Source: Delphinus delphis
Taxonomy: Eukaryota; Chordata; Mammalia; Artiodactyla; Delphinidae
Length of the DNA: 64,000 nucleotides
Assembly: GCF_949987515.2 (NCBI RefSeq)
Contig: NC_082689.1
Location: 8,423,501-8,487,500 of the forward strand
Reading direction: 5' to 3'
Shown here: one piece after another, positions 33,070 through 44,834 of the stretch
Layout of the letters: each line of letters starts with the position of its first letter
Numbering within the stretch: position 1 is the first letter of the stretch
Notes under the pieces: generated by a model
The model's database searches: none
Seen by the model: the letters and a program-made list of their open reading frames with translations, nothing else
Told to the model about the DNA's origin: nothing
Made by a program: the position numbers and the translations under genes

Positions 33070-33196
33070 GGGAATTCACTGGCGGTCCAGTGGTTAGGAC
33101 TTGGTGCTTTCGCTGCCAGGACCTGGGTTCAATCCCTGGTGGGGGAACTAAGATCCCACAGGCCGCCCGTGGCGTGGCCAAAAAAAAAAAAAGAAA
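33070..33196 (+). repeat. Short CHR-type SINE
   Basis: Sense copy with ctggcggtccagtggttagg, ctgggttcaatccctggtgg and an A tail. Confidence 0.9.
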
Positions 33197-33629
33197 AATA
33201 TTGGGTAGCAAGAACTAAAGTTCTTTATTCACACATGATATGATTGTCTATGTAGCAAAATAACAAGGAATCGTCCAAAATACTATCACTAAAAAGAAAA
33301 ATTTTTATAAAGTTTACAAGGATTTATATAACAAGGATCAACATATAAAAACCAGTTGTATTTATGTACAAATCATTAAGCAATTGGAAAATATAAAACA
33401 TTTTAACTACAATTTATAATTGCATTAATAAAAACAAAATACTTAAGTAAATTCAATGAAAGATGAGCAGGACATTGTGAAAAGAAATTAAATAAATAAC
33501 TGGAGAGATACACCATGTTTGTGGATTGGAAGACTCAATATTGTTAGGATGTCGATCTTCTCCACATTTATAGATTCAACCCAATCATCATAATCTCAGC
33601 AAACTTTTTTACAGAAATTGACAGCATAA

Positions 33630-33752
33630 TTTTTTTTGGAGGGGGCCGTGCCGCACGGCATATGGGATCTTAGTTTCCTGACCAGGGATTGAACCTGTGC
33701 CCCCTGCAGTGGAATTTCGGAGTCTTAACCACTGGACCTCCAAGGAAGTCCC
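33630..33752 (-). repeat. Short CHR-type SINE
   Basis: Antisense copy with gccgtgccgcacggcatatg, accagggattgaacctgtgc and accactggacctccaaggaa, inside L1 ORF2 text. Confidence 0.87.
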
Positions 33753-34734
33753 AACAAGATCATTTTAAAACTTTTCTGGAAATGCAAGGGACTAGAATAG
33801 CCAAACGGTCTTGAAAAATAAAAGAAAGCCAGAGGACTTATACTAAATAATTTCAAAATTTATTATAAAGCTACAGTAATCAAGGCACTGTGTTACTATT
33901 TTAAGGATAAATATATAGAAAATGAGACAGACTAGAAAGTCCAGAAATAATTCCTCATATACACAGTCAGTTGATTTTTGATAAAGGTACTAAGACATTT
34001 AATGGGGAGAAGATAGCCTTTTTCACAAGTGGGATTTAAAAAACTAGGTATTCATATTTTAGAAAATGAACCTTGACTTTACTTCACCCTATATATGAAA
34101 ATAATTCACGATGGATCACAGGCCTAAATACAAGACCTAAAACTATAAAGCTTCTAGAAGAAAACAAAGGAGAATGTCTTTATGACTTAAGGGTAGGGAA
34201 AGATTTCTTAGGACACAAATGGTATTTACCATAAATGGGGAAAAAATGATAAATTGGACTTCATCAAAATTAAAATGTCTGCTCATCAGAAGACACTGTT
34301 AAGAAAATGAAAAGACAAGCCATAGATTAGGAGAAAATATCCACAATATATATGTATTTCTGATAATATTCACAATACATATGTATTTCTGGTACATATG
34401 TACTTCACAATACATATGTATTTTCAAAATAATAAAGGATTAAAGATCCATAATAAAAGACAACCCAATAAAGAGACTAAAGTCTTGAACAGACACTTTA
34501 GAAAAGAAGATATCTGGTTAGGAAAAAAGCACATAAAAACGTGCTCAACATGATTCGTCATCAGAGAAATACAAATTAAAACTGCAATAAAAAAAAAAAA
34601 CTGCTATGAGATACTACTGCATACCCACCACCGTGGCTAAAGTTAAAACTACTGACAATGCCAAATGTGGTCAAGGATATAGAGCTAGAACTCATATATT
34701 GCTGGTAGAATGTAAATGGTATAGGCACATCTTG

Positions 34735-34861
34735 TTTCCTTTTTGTTTTGGGGGGCCATGCCACCTGGCTTGCGGGATCTCAGTTTCCCAACCAGGGATG
34801 GAACCCGGGCCACGGCAGTGAAAGCCCGGAATCCTAACCACTAGGCCACCAGGGAACTCCC
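34735..34861 (-). repeat. Short CHR-type SINE in the Tigger1 end
   Basis: Antisense copy. The Tigger terminal repeat is duplicated around it: taggcacatctt before and taggcacacctt after. Confidence 0.9.
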
Positions 34862-35094
34862 TAGGCACACCTTATTTTACTGTGCTTTGACTTGTGCTTT
34901 GCAGATGTTGCATCTTCTATAAATTGAAGTTTTGTGGCAACCTGTGTCAAGCAAGTCTATTCACGTCATTTTTCCAACAGCATTTGCTTACTTCGTGCCT
35001 CTGTGTCATATTCTTGAAATATTTCAAACTTTTCAATGGTAATTCTAGCAATATTTCCAACTTTCTCATGATTATTATTTTTGTGGTGGTGATC

Positions 35095-35255
35095 TGTGAT
35101 CAGTGATCTTTGCCTTTTTTATTTTTTCGGCCACACCGTGCGGCATGCGGGATCTTAGTTCCCCAACCAGAGATGGAACCCAAGCCCCCTGCAGCGGAAG
35201 CGAGGAGTCCTAACCACTGCACCACCAGGGAATTTCCTGTGATCAGTGATCTTTG
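35095..35255 (-). repeat. Short CHR-type SINE in Tigger1 with 18-bp TSD
   Basis: The body (35113-35237) is antisense. tgtgatcagtgatctttg is perfectly duplicated at 35095-35112 and 35238-35255, and is itself Tigger1 sequence. Confidence 0.95.
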
Positions 35256-36099
35256 ATGTTACTACTGTAATTGTTTTGAGGCACAACGAACCACACCCAC
35301 ATAGGACTGAAAACTTCATCAATAAAGGTGTGTGTTCTGCCTGCTCCCCCTATCGGCGGTTCCTCCGTCTCTCTCACTCTCCTTGGGCCTCCCTATTCCC
35401 TGAGACAATATTGAAATTAGGCCAATTAATAACCCTACAATGACATCTAAGTGTTCAAGTGAAAGGAAGAGTCACATGTCCCTTAATTTAAATCAAAAGC
35501 TAGAAATGATTAAGCTCAGAGAGAAAGACACATCGAAGGCTGAGGCAGGCTGAAAGGTAAGGCCTCCAGCACCACTTGTGAATGGAGAAGAAAAGTTCAT
35601 GAGGGAAACTAAAAGTGCTACTCGTCAACACATGAATGATAAGAAAGTGAAACAGCCTTATTGCTGATGTGGAGAAAGTTTCAGTGGTCTGGATAGAAGA
35701 CCAAACCAGCCACAACCTTCCCTTAAACCAAAGCCTAATCCAGGTCAAGGCCCCAACTCTCTTCAATTCTATGAAGGCTGAGGGAGGTGAGGTAGCTGCG
35801 AAAGAAAAGTATGAAAGCTAGCAGAGGTTGGTTTGTGAGGTTTAAGGAATGATGCCCTCTCCGTAACATAGAAGTGCAAGGTGAAGCAGCAGGTGCTTGT
35901 ACATCTGGTTGATTCGTTTTCCTTTTCAATGTTATAAGTCCTGAAGATCTTGACTTGCAAAGATCTATATCTAAACTTCTAGGGCTGGCTTTACTAGGAG
36001 AAGACAGGCTTTTCTCAAAGAATACCAGAATTCTTCAAGGCTTTTTTAGTTAAGCTCTACTCGTCATAAGTATTTTTGTCCTAAGAAAAATGAGTTCAT

Positions 36100-37610
36100 C
36101 TTTAGCTAGGTCAAAATTCAGGAACACATTATCTCAGGAAGAAAAGAATTGTGGATTCATGGTTCAATTTTGATTCCCTAAAGACTGAAATAACTTTTGA
36201 AACAGTTATGAAATGTTGCCAGGTGTTGGTAAATTTCTCTTTGCAAAGAGATTGTTAGAGCATTTTGTGTCTGCTCTCTGTCCTAAGAGAGCACGTCCCC
36301 AGCCCGGGATCATTTGCAAAGATGTCATTGGTACTATATTCTCCTTTCTTATTGTCCCAGTTTGTAAATTTTTTAGGAGCAGCATAAATGGTGACTCCGG
36401 GACCTCGAAGAGGAAGACATCTCATTCATACAGTTAAAAATACCTGTCAAGTAAGCCAACCCGAGGATAAAATTTTTTCCTTCAAAGTGTTTCCAGAAGT
36501 GGCCTTTCTTTTTCTTTCAGAAAATAATAAGACTTCTGCTGTTAGTCTGAACAGAGCACTTGTCCTTTGAAAGCGAGTGAGAAGCGCTTCACGGACTGTG
36601 TTCCCATTTCCTGACAAGCTGTTTGCAAATGCAGTCATTGAGAGACCTGCTTCTGATGAAGTTGATGACTTTTATGAAAGTTGACAAAACATCTTTCAGA
36701 GATGTCACAAAAGTCTTTATTGCCCGTGCGCTGAGTGATGACAACGTGGAGAGTTTTATCACCAAGTTTGCAAAATCAGATTTGCAGGAGGTCCAGCTGG
36801 ATAGAGAATGAAGCTTTTCTTCCCAGGCAAAGTTTTATTTGGCAAAGACACTTTTTACTGCTTTCAAAATGTCCACAGCCTTTGTAGTTTGCAAAAGCCA
36901 CTCGGAAAGTAAGAATTCTTTGGTAGCACCAGCACGCCCACAGTGAGGAGAGTGAAGCTGCTGTTTCCCCAGCGACCTACTTCAAAATGTTAAAAGAAAT
37001 GTCATCTATTCTAGAACATATCACACCATGTGACAAGGAACCTGCTTCCAGTGTTTTCTTCTGGTCCAATCCAAAAAGCAGCTGGATAATCTCTGTGCAT
37101 GTGCCAGGGCACTGTAACATGTCCCCCCGACAGCGTGGGAGACTTTTCTCTGGGCGACTGGTGAGCAATTTTGGAGGATGTACCAATAAAAGCTTATTGT
37201 GAAATAGCAAATCCAAGTGCTGGAAGTGTTCCAGCTTTTTTTTTTTTTAGTTTCTGCTGTATAACAAAGTGAATCAGCTATAGATATACATACATCCCCA
37301 TATCCCCTCCCTCTTGCGTCTCCCTCCCACCCTCCGTATCCCACCCTCCCTATCCCACCCTCCCTATCCCACCCCTCTAGGTGGTCACACAGCACCCAGC
37401 TGCTCTCCCTGGTTCCAGCTTCTTTGAATTGAGCTTTCCTTACACAGCACCCTTACCCCCCACCCCACCATCTTTAAATGCATTTTCAGAAGGGATAGAC
37501 GTCCCATGGCATTTCCATTTTGCTGGTTCATCCTTCCATTCACAAGAATTTTTCAGTACAGAAAACACTGTGGCTTTTGTGTTCTGTCATGCTCGCTATT
37601 AAAAGCGAAA
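36100..37610 (+). pseudogene. Unidentified decayed segment, possible retropseudogene
   Basis: Not recognised. Short coding-like pieces appear in shifting + frames: about 36597-36680 reads PFPDKLFANAVIERP, 36683-36808 is open and reads FRDVTKVFIARALS, and 37115-37230 reads CPPDSVGDFSLGDW then IPIKAY-like text. Stops and frame shifts separate them and no intron-like signals were noticed. An L1 3' end (37238-37411) interrupts the stretch. A processed pseudogene would explain the pattern, but chance is possible. Confidence 0.25.
37228..37421 (-). repeat. L1 3' end with 10-bp TSD
   Basis: An antisense 5'-truncated L1 (37238-37411) from poly(T) through tataacaaagtgaatcagct and repeated ccctccctatcccac to tggtcacacagcacccagct. 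It is flanked by gttccagctt at 37228-37237 and 37412-37421. Confidence 0.88.
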
Positions 37611-37611
37611 C

Positions 37612-38040
37612 CGGATAATACATTGTCTTTATCATACTTCAGTATCACTCCTGTAACGTGACTTCTTTCGGTGACTTTGATGGTCTTCTGATGTGTCAGC
37701 CTGCCTAGGCTACCGTCCCTGGTTCTTCAGTCAAACACGAAACTGGGTGTTGCAGGGAAGATACTTTGTAGATGGGCTGAAAGACCATAGGCAGTTGACT
37801 TTAAGTAAAGGAGATTATCCTAGATAATTTGGATGGGCCTAATTCAGACAGTTGAAAGACTTTAAGAGCAGAGTGGAAGATTCCCCAAAGAATTCCTGCT
37901 CGTGTATGTCTGCTCCTGTCCGAGAGCTGCAGTCTGCCCTTCCCGACAGCCTGCCCTGTGGATTTCAGATGAGCCTACCCCCATAATCCTGAAAGCCAAT
38001 TCCTCACAATACAATAAAAAAAAAAAATCTCTTAATATAT
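37612..38040. other. Intergenic, nothing recognised
   Basis: AT-leaning sequence between the decayed segment and the MER44-like element, with only short open frames. Confidence 0.4.
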
Positions 38041-38671
38041 ACAGGTGATCCTCATTATTTTTGGATTTTGTATTTGCAAATTCAGCCACTCACTGAAGTT
38101 TATTTGTAACCCCCAAATCCATACTCATGGTGCTTTTGTGGCCATACGAGGTTGTTCCCACGGTCATCCAGGACACGTACAGAGAGACAAAAATTGTGAG
38201 GCATCCAGCATGCGTGTTCCTAGCGGAGGTCGAGTGAGGCGACCTGCCTTCTTGGTTCAGCTCTCACACTGCAAGCAAGGGTCCTTTTGACAGTACATTT
38301 AGTGCCATGGTTTTAGCATTTTTGTCCTTCTGGTTGGTGATTTTGCTGTTTGAAATGGCCCCCATGCATAGCGCTGAAGGGCTGTCTAGTGTCCTAAGCT
38401 GTGTATCATGAACCTAAAGGAGAAAATATGTGTGTTACCTGAGCTTCGTTCACAGCTGAGTTATAGCGATGTTGGCTCTGAGTTCAATGCTAACGAATCA
38501 ACATATATATGAAATTAGGCGTCTTTAAACAGAAACACACATAAGCAAGGTTGTATATTGATCGGTTGATGAAATTTCCCCCAGGAGCAATGTTTCAGTG
38601 TTTACTAATTCAGTGGTTGCAGCGATTTTATAGAACATAACTACCGCAAAGAATGAGAATTAACTGTACCT
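38040..38671 (+). mobile_element. MER44/Tigger7-like DNA transposon
   Basis: About 630 bp with terminal inverted repeats: tacaggtgatcctcatt at the left, and the complement of aatgagaattaactgta at the right. Inside are aatttgtaacccccaaatcc-like text, ttagtgccatggttttagca, gaaatggcccccatgcatag, atgctaacgaatcaacatat and tttatagaacataactaccg. Sequence order fits MER44/Tigger7. It is nonautonomous and inactive. Confidence 0.8.
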
Positions 38672-38672
38672 T

Positions 38673-39330
38673 CTACTGATTGTTTCTCTGCTTAAAACCC
38701 TCACTGATAGTGACAGTCACAGAACCGCTAAGATAACTGTGGTTTGTCGCCCACTTTTACAATGAAAGGAAACTTAAGGCTCGGTGAAAATGAAGATGCG
38801 GGTTTTGTTCCCATCCCAGTTTATGGCTCCCCTGAACTCATGGCCCCCAGGTTAAGACCACATCTGAACTGAGGCTCACGGAGAAGGACCACACGACCGT
38901 GGCAGTCAGGTGCTGTGGGCCGAAGGCAGAGAGGGGGTCCCACAGACGCTAAAGAGGCCAGAGGAGGAGTCCCGAGTGCTTTGCTGCTTCGGCCCCACCC
39001 AGCATGTCACCTGCAGTTCTTCTTCAAGGGGTGGTTGTCCCCAAGGCTGGGCCATCGCATCCGGAAAACAGTGGTTACCTCCAGTGCTGAGGAGGAGGGG
39101 CCTGCAAGGAGGGGAGTTTGGCTGGAGCAGTTCCAAGGTCCCTCCCTCAGAAGATACAATGGCATCTTGATGGTTTTGATGCGAAATAATCCGCATGCTC
39201 AAGAGACATTTTGGGGTGGCAAATTTTGTTCCTCTACAGTCCCGCCTTTAAAACTCCTTGTACGAAGTTTCAAGGCCCAGAAGCTGAATTGGTAGATGGC
39301 TCCATCTCATGAAACCAGTCTCTCCTTAAA
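38673..39330. other. Intergenic, no gene supported
   Basis: Open frames on both strands at 38906-39295 overlap each other and show no family resemblance. Treated as chance. Confidence 0.4.
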
Positions 39331-39334
39331 GCAA

Positions 39335-39575
39335 AACAAAGGTTCATGGTTGGGCTTCCCTGGTGGCTCAGTGGTTGAGAGTCCGCCTGCCGATGCAGGG
39401 GACACGGGTTCGTGCCCCGGTCCGGGAAGATCCCACGTGCCGCGGAGTGGCTGGGCCCGTGAGCCATGGCCGCTGAGCCTGTGCTCCGCAACGGGAGAGG
39501 CCACAACAGTGAGAGGCCCATATACCGCAAAAAAATAAAAAATAAAAATAAAATAAACAAAGGTTCATGGTTGGA
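39335..39575 (+). repeat. CHR-2-like SINE with 20-bp TSD
   Basis: A sense body (39355-39554) that lacks about 16 bp of the gcgtccggagcctg segment. It is flanked by aaacaaaggttcatggttgg on both sides. Confidence 0.95.
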
Positions 39576-39997
39576 GCACATGATCAACCCGGGGTCTGAG
39601 TCCTGAGTCACTCGGGAGGATTTCTAGATGTCAGAGTCAAAGCATCTTGGGCAGTTTGAAATGTCTCTGATGCTGCGTTTAGGTTAACTTTCTCTGGTTT
39701 CCACAGCAACAGGCATGAGGATGAGGATGTCTAACGAGGCGGCAATTGTCAGCTGTCTCAGGTGGACGTCAGATTTCTCAGGTTGACTTGGTGGGGCTTC
39801 AGGAAAAGGGCAGCTCTCTTTCTTGATGATGCCAAGTCAAAAGTGGGAGAAAAATTGGAAACGTGAGTTGGAAGAGTGGTAGCCAAATACTGGAGAAAAC
39901 TAGAATTCAGGATGCAGTCTAGTTTAGAGGGGGGAGGGGGGAAGAAAAGAGAAGATAAAGCTGGTGTCACCAGGGGTCGTGCACCATTTGGCTTTAT

Positions 39998-40131
39998 TTC
40001 GTTTTATTTATTTATTTATTTGGCTGCACTGCGCGGCTTGCAGGACCTTAGTTCCCCCACCAGGGATCGAACCTGTGCCCCCCTGCAATGGGAACACAGA
40101 GTCCTAACCACTGGACCGCCAGGGAATCCCC
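39998..40131 (-). repeat. Short CHR-type SINE
   Basis: An antisense copy after ttta repeats, with ctgcactgcgcggcttgcag, accagggatcgaacctgtgc and accactggaccgccagggaa. Confidence 0.9.
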
Positions 40132-41190
40132 AGACGCCATTTGTCTTGACTCATCTGTTGTTCTAGCTGTGGCTTTAAACCTCCTTCTGTCTGGACAAGC
40201 TCACCTTTTGTCTTTTTGTTAAATTAACCAATAAGCCCTGGTTCATCGGACCTGGGAGGATCCTTTGGCTGCCTGTCTGTGCACACAGGCCCACTCGACC
40301 ATCCTAGAAAGTGAGATCGGTCTGCCTGGCCAGGCTCCTTACAAAGCGGGGCTGGTAATGCATCCTGTCCAGGCCACCGTGCCCTTCAGCTTAAGGTCCT
40401 GGGGACACGAGGACTTGCTTCTGGCATCTTCAGGCTGTGGGGCTGGACCTTGATCCTTCTTGGCTGGGCCTGAATTCACCTCCAGTGGCTGGCACTCCCT
40501 TACGCACGGCTCCATGGACCCCACGATAGCGCCCTCTATTGTAGGTCTCGTGCCCATTTTGTAACTGAGCTTCGCAGGGTAACTAGACTGACCTGCACAA
40601 TGCTTTTTCCAGGCTGAGCTGACCCCACCTTACCTTGCCCACTCTCAGATTTCAGCTTTGCCAGAACCTTTGTCTCAACACCACCACTCTTGGGTAAGGA
40701 TGCGGCCCTGCTTTTGGCCCTGGCTCTGTGACGTTCCATTCCTGAACGATCGGCCCCCAGTCCCCGGTGTGAGGTGGGAGATCCGCACATTTTCCCTAGA
40801 ACCCATTGTTCCATCTCCGGCTCCAGCCTGGGGAAAAGCTGTCACCCAACTGGGATCAACTCTGCCCTTCCCCCTGCGTGAGACTGCATGTTCACATTCT
40901 TTCCAACATCGCAACTGTGCACATCCCAAGACACATGGCTCAGGAATTATCAGATGAAATCTTTGGATATGACTTTACCCCAAGCGGACATATTTGTCTT
41001 CAGAGGCCTCCTCTGGTCTCTTTCCTGGAGCCTCTTGGTGTTTTGTTAGCATCTTGACACCTGCCCACGAGCCCAGGGTGAATCTCAGATGGATCTGGAT
41101 GCGCTTCATGTCTTGGCACCTGCAGTGTTGCTTTGAGAATCTGAGGAAAGCCGTGGATCCTCTCCAGAAGAATCCACAGACCCATACACA
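40132..41190. other. Intergenic, no gene supported
   Basis: Several overlapping open frames of 60-99 codons on both strands. None resembles a known family and no splice structure joins them. Confidence 0.4.
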
Positions 41191-41194
41191 TAGA

Positions 41195-41405
41195 ATCTTT
41201 TTTGAAATTTTATATTGGATTTTTTTATATTGTTGATTAACAATGTTATGTTAGTTTCAGGTGTACAGCGAAGTGATCAGTTATACGTATACATGTATCC
41301 ATTCTTTTTCAAATTCTTTTCCCATTTAGGTCATTACAGAATATTGAGCAGAGTTCCCTGTGCTATACAGCAGGTCCATAACCATGGAATCTTGCAAGCA
41401 ACTTC
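41195..41405 (-). repeat. L1 3'-end fragment
   Basis: Antisense ttgattaacaatgttatgtt, gtttcaggtgtacagc, gtgatcagttatacgtatac and gtgctatacagcaggtcc match an older cetartiodactyl L1 tail. Confidence 0.75.
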
Positions 41406-41689
41406 AAGGGGCTCGGGAACCCCCGACCCCGAGTCTTTCCCTCAGTCTCCTCCCCTGTGTCAAGCTCACTTGATCAGGCAAAGCGAAGACAAAAAGTAAA
41501 AGATTCCAGCCCTACACTTACAACTGCTCTAAGACAACGGGGATTGTGAGTCTAGGGGCAGGGTCCTGGCCACAGAGAAGGTCAGATAGCATGTTGGCCA
41601 CTTGTAGCGGCCCCACTGGGAAAATGTAGGAACGGAACAGCCCTGCCTGGGAGGTAGCCAAGCTGCTAGGTTAAGGGCAGAGCCCTCCA

Positions 41690-43060
41690 GACTGCCACGT
41701 CTGCCCAAGACTTCTCACACTAGCTGCAACAAGTTCGGCCAACCGGACTATCTGAGGGAACAGTCCCCACAAGACCGCCCTGACTGCAGGCACCAGCTGC
41801 AAGTTCAGGGGTCTCAGGACCGCCTTTACTTTAGATCTGGGGGATACAAATTTCAGGGTCCTCGCAACCACCCTCAGGTTTGATCATTTGCTGGAATGAC
41901 TCACAGAACTCGCTGAAAACTATTATACTCACAGCCACATTTATTACAGGGAGGCATACAAATTAGAACCAGGCATAGGGAGAGAAGCATAAGGTGGAGT
42001 CTGGGGGGCGTCCAAACGTGAGCTTTGCCCATCCTGTCCCTGTGGAGCCATGCGTGGCGTCACCCCTCCCAGCCGTGGTGCGTGAGAATGCACACTGAGG
42101 CTTGCCAGCCTGGAAAGCTCACTCAGCTTCCGTGCCCAGCGTTTGTGTAACCGAAAGTGGGGCCCGGCTGCTCGCCGCTCAAAAGACAATACAGAGGCCA
42201 GGTTGGTGGAAAAGAAATTTTGCTTTCTTTTGGATGTCGGCAACTGGAGGGGAGGGTGGACTCCCGTCCAAAGGCCGACTCCCCCACTGACAATCAGGGG
42301 GCAAGAGCTTTTATAGACGGAGGCTGGGGGCTACATGCAGAAACAGCACAGTCAGCTCTGACAGTCATCTTGAAATTGGCCATCGGTGGTCTGATAAGCG
42401 TCATCTTGATTGTTTTAAGTACAGTTAATCTTCAGTTCCAGGGTTGGTCTGTTCCCATCGCCTTGAGGCCTGTTCTTGGAATTGTGGCAGCTTATGTCAT
42501 GGCTACAGTCTGGTCATCACGTAGTTAACTTCTTCCACCTGGTGGGGCTTTCAGTATCTATAACACAGCTCGCAGGATACGGCTCAGAATAGTATCTATA
42601 GCCCCTGAGGAGGAACTAAACGTCCTTGACTTTGTTTAATGACCAAACTATTATTATTTGGTCTCCTTTGACTGTTTTCCTTTGTTTCTGCATGTTCTCA
42701 CTTCTCTGATTAAACTTGTTCTTTGGCTAAAGTTTTTCCACAGGCAAAAGGCACGCAGAGGACATGGGGGGCAAGGACCACAAGGTCCGGTTTCCATTTC
42801 ATTTGGATGGGGGTTTCATTACGTAGGAATGAATCAGGGCCCACGTAGTCTCCAACCCACCTCCTGTCCCTGGAGGATGAGCTTATATCACATGATAAGT
42901 CACTTTCTTAGAATAAAATATCTGGTGTGGTCCAGGGGTCCACCATGAACAACAAATAATCTCCTGTTACTGGGGAGATTCCAAGGCCTTGGAAGTTCCC
43001 TCCCAGGAGCCAGGACAAAGGGACCAAGGCCAGATCTTTCTCTTTGGGGAGGCCCAATTC
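41690..43060 (-). repeat. Old LTR, split by a younger LTR
   Basis: The left part (to 42145) has atttgctggaatgactcaca and agcttccgtgcccagcg. The right part (from 42806) has ggtttcattacgtaggaatg, ctggtgtggtccaggggtcc and gagattccaaggccttggaa. The joined text matches a familiar old mammalian LTR whose family name I cannot fix. No viral gene is present. Confidence 0.45.
42146..42801 (-). mobile_element. Solo LTR, ERV1-type, with 4-bp TSD
   Basis: A 656-bp unit with TG...CA ends (TGTAACCG... and ...CATTTCA) and a 4-bp duplication tttg at 42142-42145 and 42802-42805, as expected for gamma-type retroviruses. On the minus strand a TATAAAA box lies at 42315-42309, and the 3' end has the aaaagacaatacagaggcca and agtggggcccggctgc strings seen in ERV1 LTRs. 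Internal retroviral sequence is absent, so it is a recombination-derived solo LTR. Confidence 0.75.
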
Positions 43061-43064
43061 CTTA

Positions 43065-44100
43065 GTACACAGCTCCTGACCTCAGCCCTCTGCCCCTCAG
43101 TTGGGCGATCATCCCAATTCTGACTTCATAAGCACATTCCGCTTTGTAAGCGACCCCACAAGTCTTCTCCAGGCTGCAAACTGGCAATGGGGAAAATGCT
43201 GATGCAGGCGGCTGGACCCAGGGCCCGGTCCACTGATGGGAAGTGCTGTATGCCACCCTCCCAGCAACCACCGGGCACTTCCCCTGCAGACCCCACTGGT
43301 TCTTCAGGAGCTTCAAGCAAACTGCAGCATCTGTGGAGAGACCCAGACTGCCGACTGGTCACTTGTGAAAGGGCGACAGGTGGCTACCTCCCAAACCTCC
43401 TGCCCTCAGCCTCCCTGTCCTGGGCTCTATGTGGACGTGGATATCCTGAGCCACGTCCTGTCCAGCCAGAATCCTGCTCCATGTGGACTGAGCCTGTGGT
43501 GGTTCAGAATTGGGAGGACAGAGCAGAGGACCGAGCATGGCCCAGAGTTTCGCTTCCCTCCCGACGCTATGCTGACGGGGGTGCAAGCTGATTCAGTGGA
43601 TTGAGGAGTGAACAGGAGATGGGAATGAGAGACCGTAAGTGGCTGATGCTCTCAGAGACCTGGGGTCTGAGGGCCAGAGTAAAGACAGCAGTAGCTGAAG
43701 AGGATCACAGAATTGAAGGAGGGTTTTTGTTTTTAATGTGTGAGAGACTTGAGTCCATTTGGACGACCACTGAGAGGGGGTAGGGAAGCAATACTTAGAT
43801 GTTGACCACAGAAGAGAGTGTTCCTGAGGGGCTTGGGAAGGTGGGCTCTCAGAGGGGTGCAGGGGCTGCACCCTCTTGCAAGAGGGACCCCAGAAGCTAA
43901 GGAAAGACACCAATGATGATTTTTGAGGAGGGAGGGTGGGCCTTCCATTTTAAGCAGGAGGCGCTCCCCCATGAGTCCTTGCATTTCCTTGTGGACTAAA
44001 AGGCAGGGACCCAAGGGCACGGGAGAACTCCGTAGATAATAAATAGAGCACTTCAGGTTGGTGCAGGAAAGGCAGACTGATGTCGGGGCAGCTGGATAAA
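43065..44100. other. Intergenic, no gene supported
   Basis: Overlapping short frames on both strands. The 51-bp segment at 43874-43924 reappears at 45813-45863, which suggests an unclassified repeat. Confidence 0.4.
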
Positions 44101-44834
44101 TACCTGCCGAGAGAAAACACTGTTCCTCGTGGCTTACGTTAAAATAAGTTCCAGGTGGATCAAAGTATCGATGTGAAAAGTGAAATAGTAAAGAACTAGA
44201 AGAGAGACTTCCCTGGCGGTCCAGTGGTTAAGACTCTGCGCTTCCATGGCAGGGGGCACAGGTTGGATCCCTGGTCAGGGAACTATCCTGCATACCGCGT
44301 GGCCAAAAAATAAAATGAAATAAAGTACTATGGGAAAATTTGTTTTATAACTTCAAAGTTGGAAAGGACTTTCTGAGAATGGCATAGAACCCAGAAGCCA
44401 TAAAAGAAAAGATGGGTAATTTACATACAAATAAAATATCATTGCATTGCAGAAAAATTATGAACAAAATTGAAAGATAAATATTTGCACAGCATATTGG
44501 ATAAATGGCTTTAATGAAGCCCTTCTACAAATCAATAAGAGAAAGACAAATACACCAATAGGAAGATGGACAAAGTTTGAGAACAAACCATTCTCAGAAA
44601 AGGAAACACAAATGAGTCATAAACTCAGGAAACAGCTGTTAACCTCGCTTAGAGTAAGAGAAATGCAAGTTAAAACAACACTCTGTACCTTTCCTACCTA
44701 TTAGATTGGCAAAGATCACCAAGTTTGCTAACATTCTGTCAGCAGGTGTGCGGGGACGGGGCTCACTTGTGCGTTGCTGTAGGGAATGTAGTTTGGTAAA
44801 TCTCTGGGGAGAGAGCTAGTTGGTAGCTGCTATC
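44100..44834 (+). repeat. L1 ORF2 3'-part fragment, with nested SINE
   Basis: Sense L1M-like text: acttcaaagttggaaaggac, tttaatgaagcccttctaca, ggaagatggacaaagtttga, agagaaatgcaagttaaaac and cacttgtgcgttgctgtagg. A short CHR SINE sits at 44208-44325. Confidence 0.65.
44208..44325 (+). repeat. Short CHR-type SINE
   Basis: Sense copy with ctggcggtccagtggttaag, acaggttggatccctggtca and an A-rich tail. Confidence 0.9.

Larger units (their letters stand above)
28341..34720 (+). repeat. Long decayed L1/HAL1-type LINE, multiply interrupted
   Basis: About 6 kb of A-rich sense-strand LINE. The 5' part (28.9-30.5 kb) has ORF1-region text such as gaagatagaccaatagtaat and tgatgatatctttaaagtgct-like strings. 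The 3' part has ORF2 text such as agaaatggaacatctgaata, attcaacccaatcatcataa, gccagaggacttatactaaa and tatattgctggtagaatgta. Stops occur throughout, so it is inactive. Interruptions are an LTR (29453-29958), sense SINEs (30837, 31382, 33070) and an antisense SINE (33630). Confidence 0.75.
34720..35990 (+). mobile_element. Tigger1 (pogo/mariner) DNA transposon, 5' part
   Basis: The 5' terminal repeat (taggcacaccttattttact) is followed by tttgtggcaacctgtgtcaa, tgatctgtgatcagtgatct, ccctattccctgagacaata, aagtgttcaagtgaaaggaa and gaagactaaaccagc-like transposase-coding text through about 35980. This is the Tigger1 order. The 3' two-thirds are missing and the reading frame is broken by stops. It inserted at a TA in the LINE. 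Two SINEs later hit it. Confidence 0.85.
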
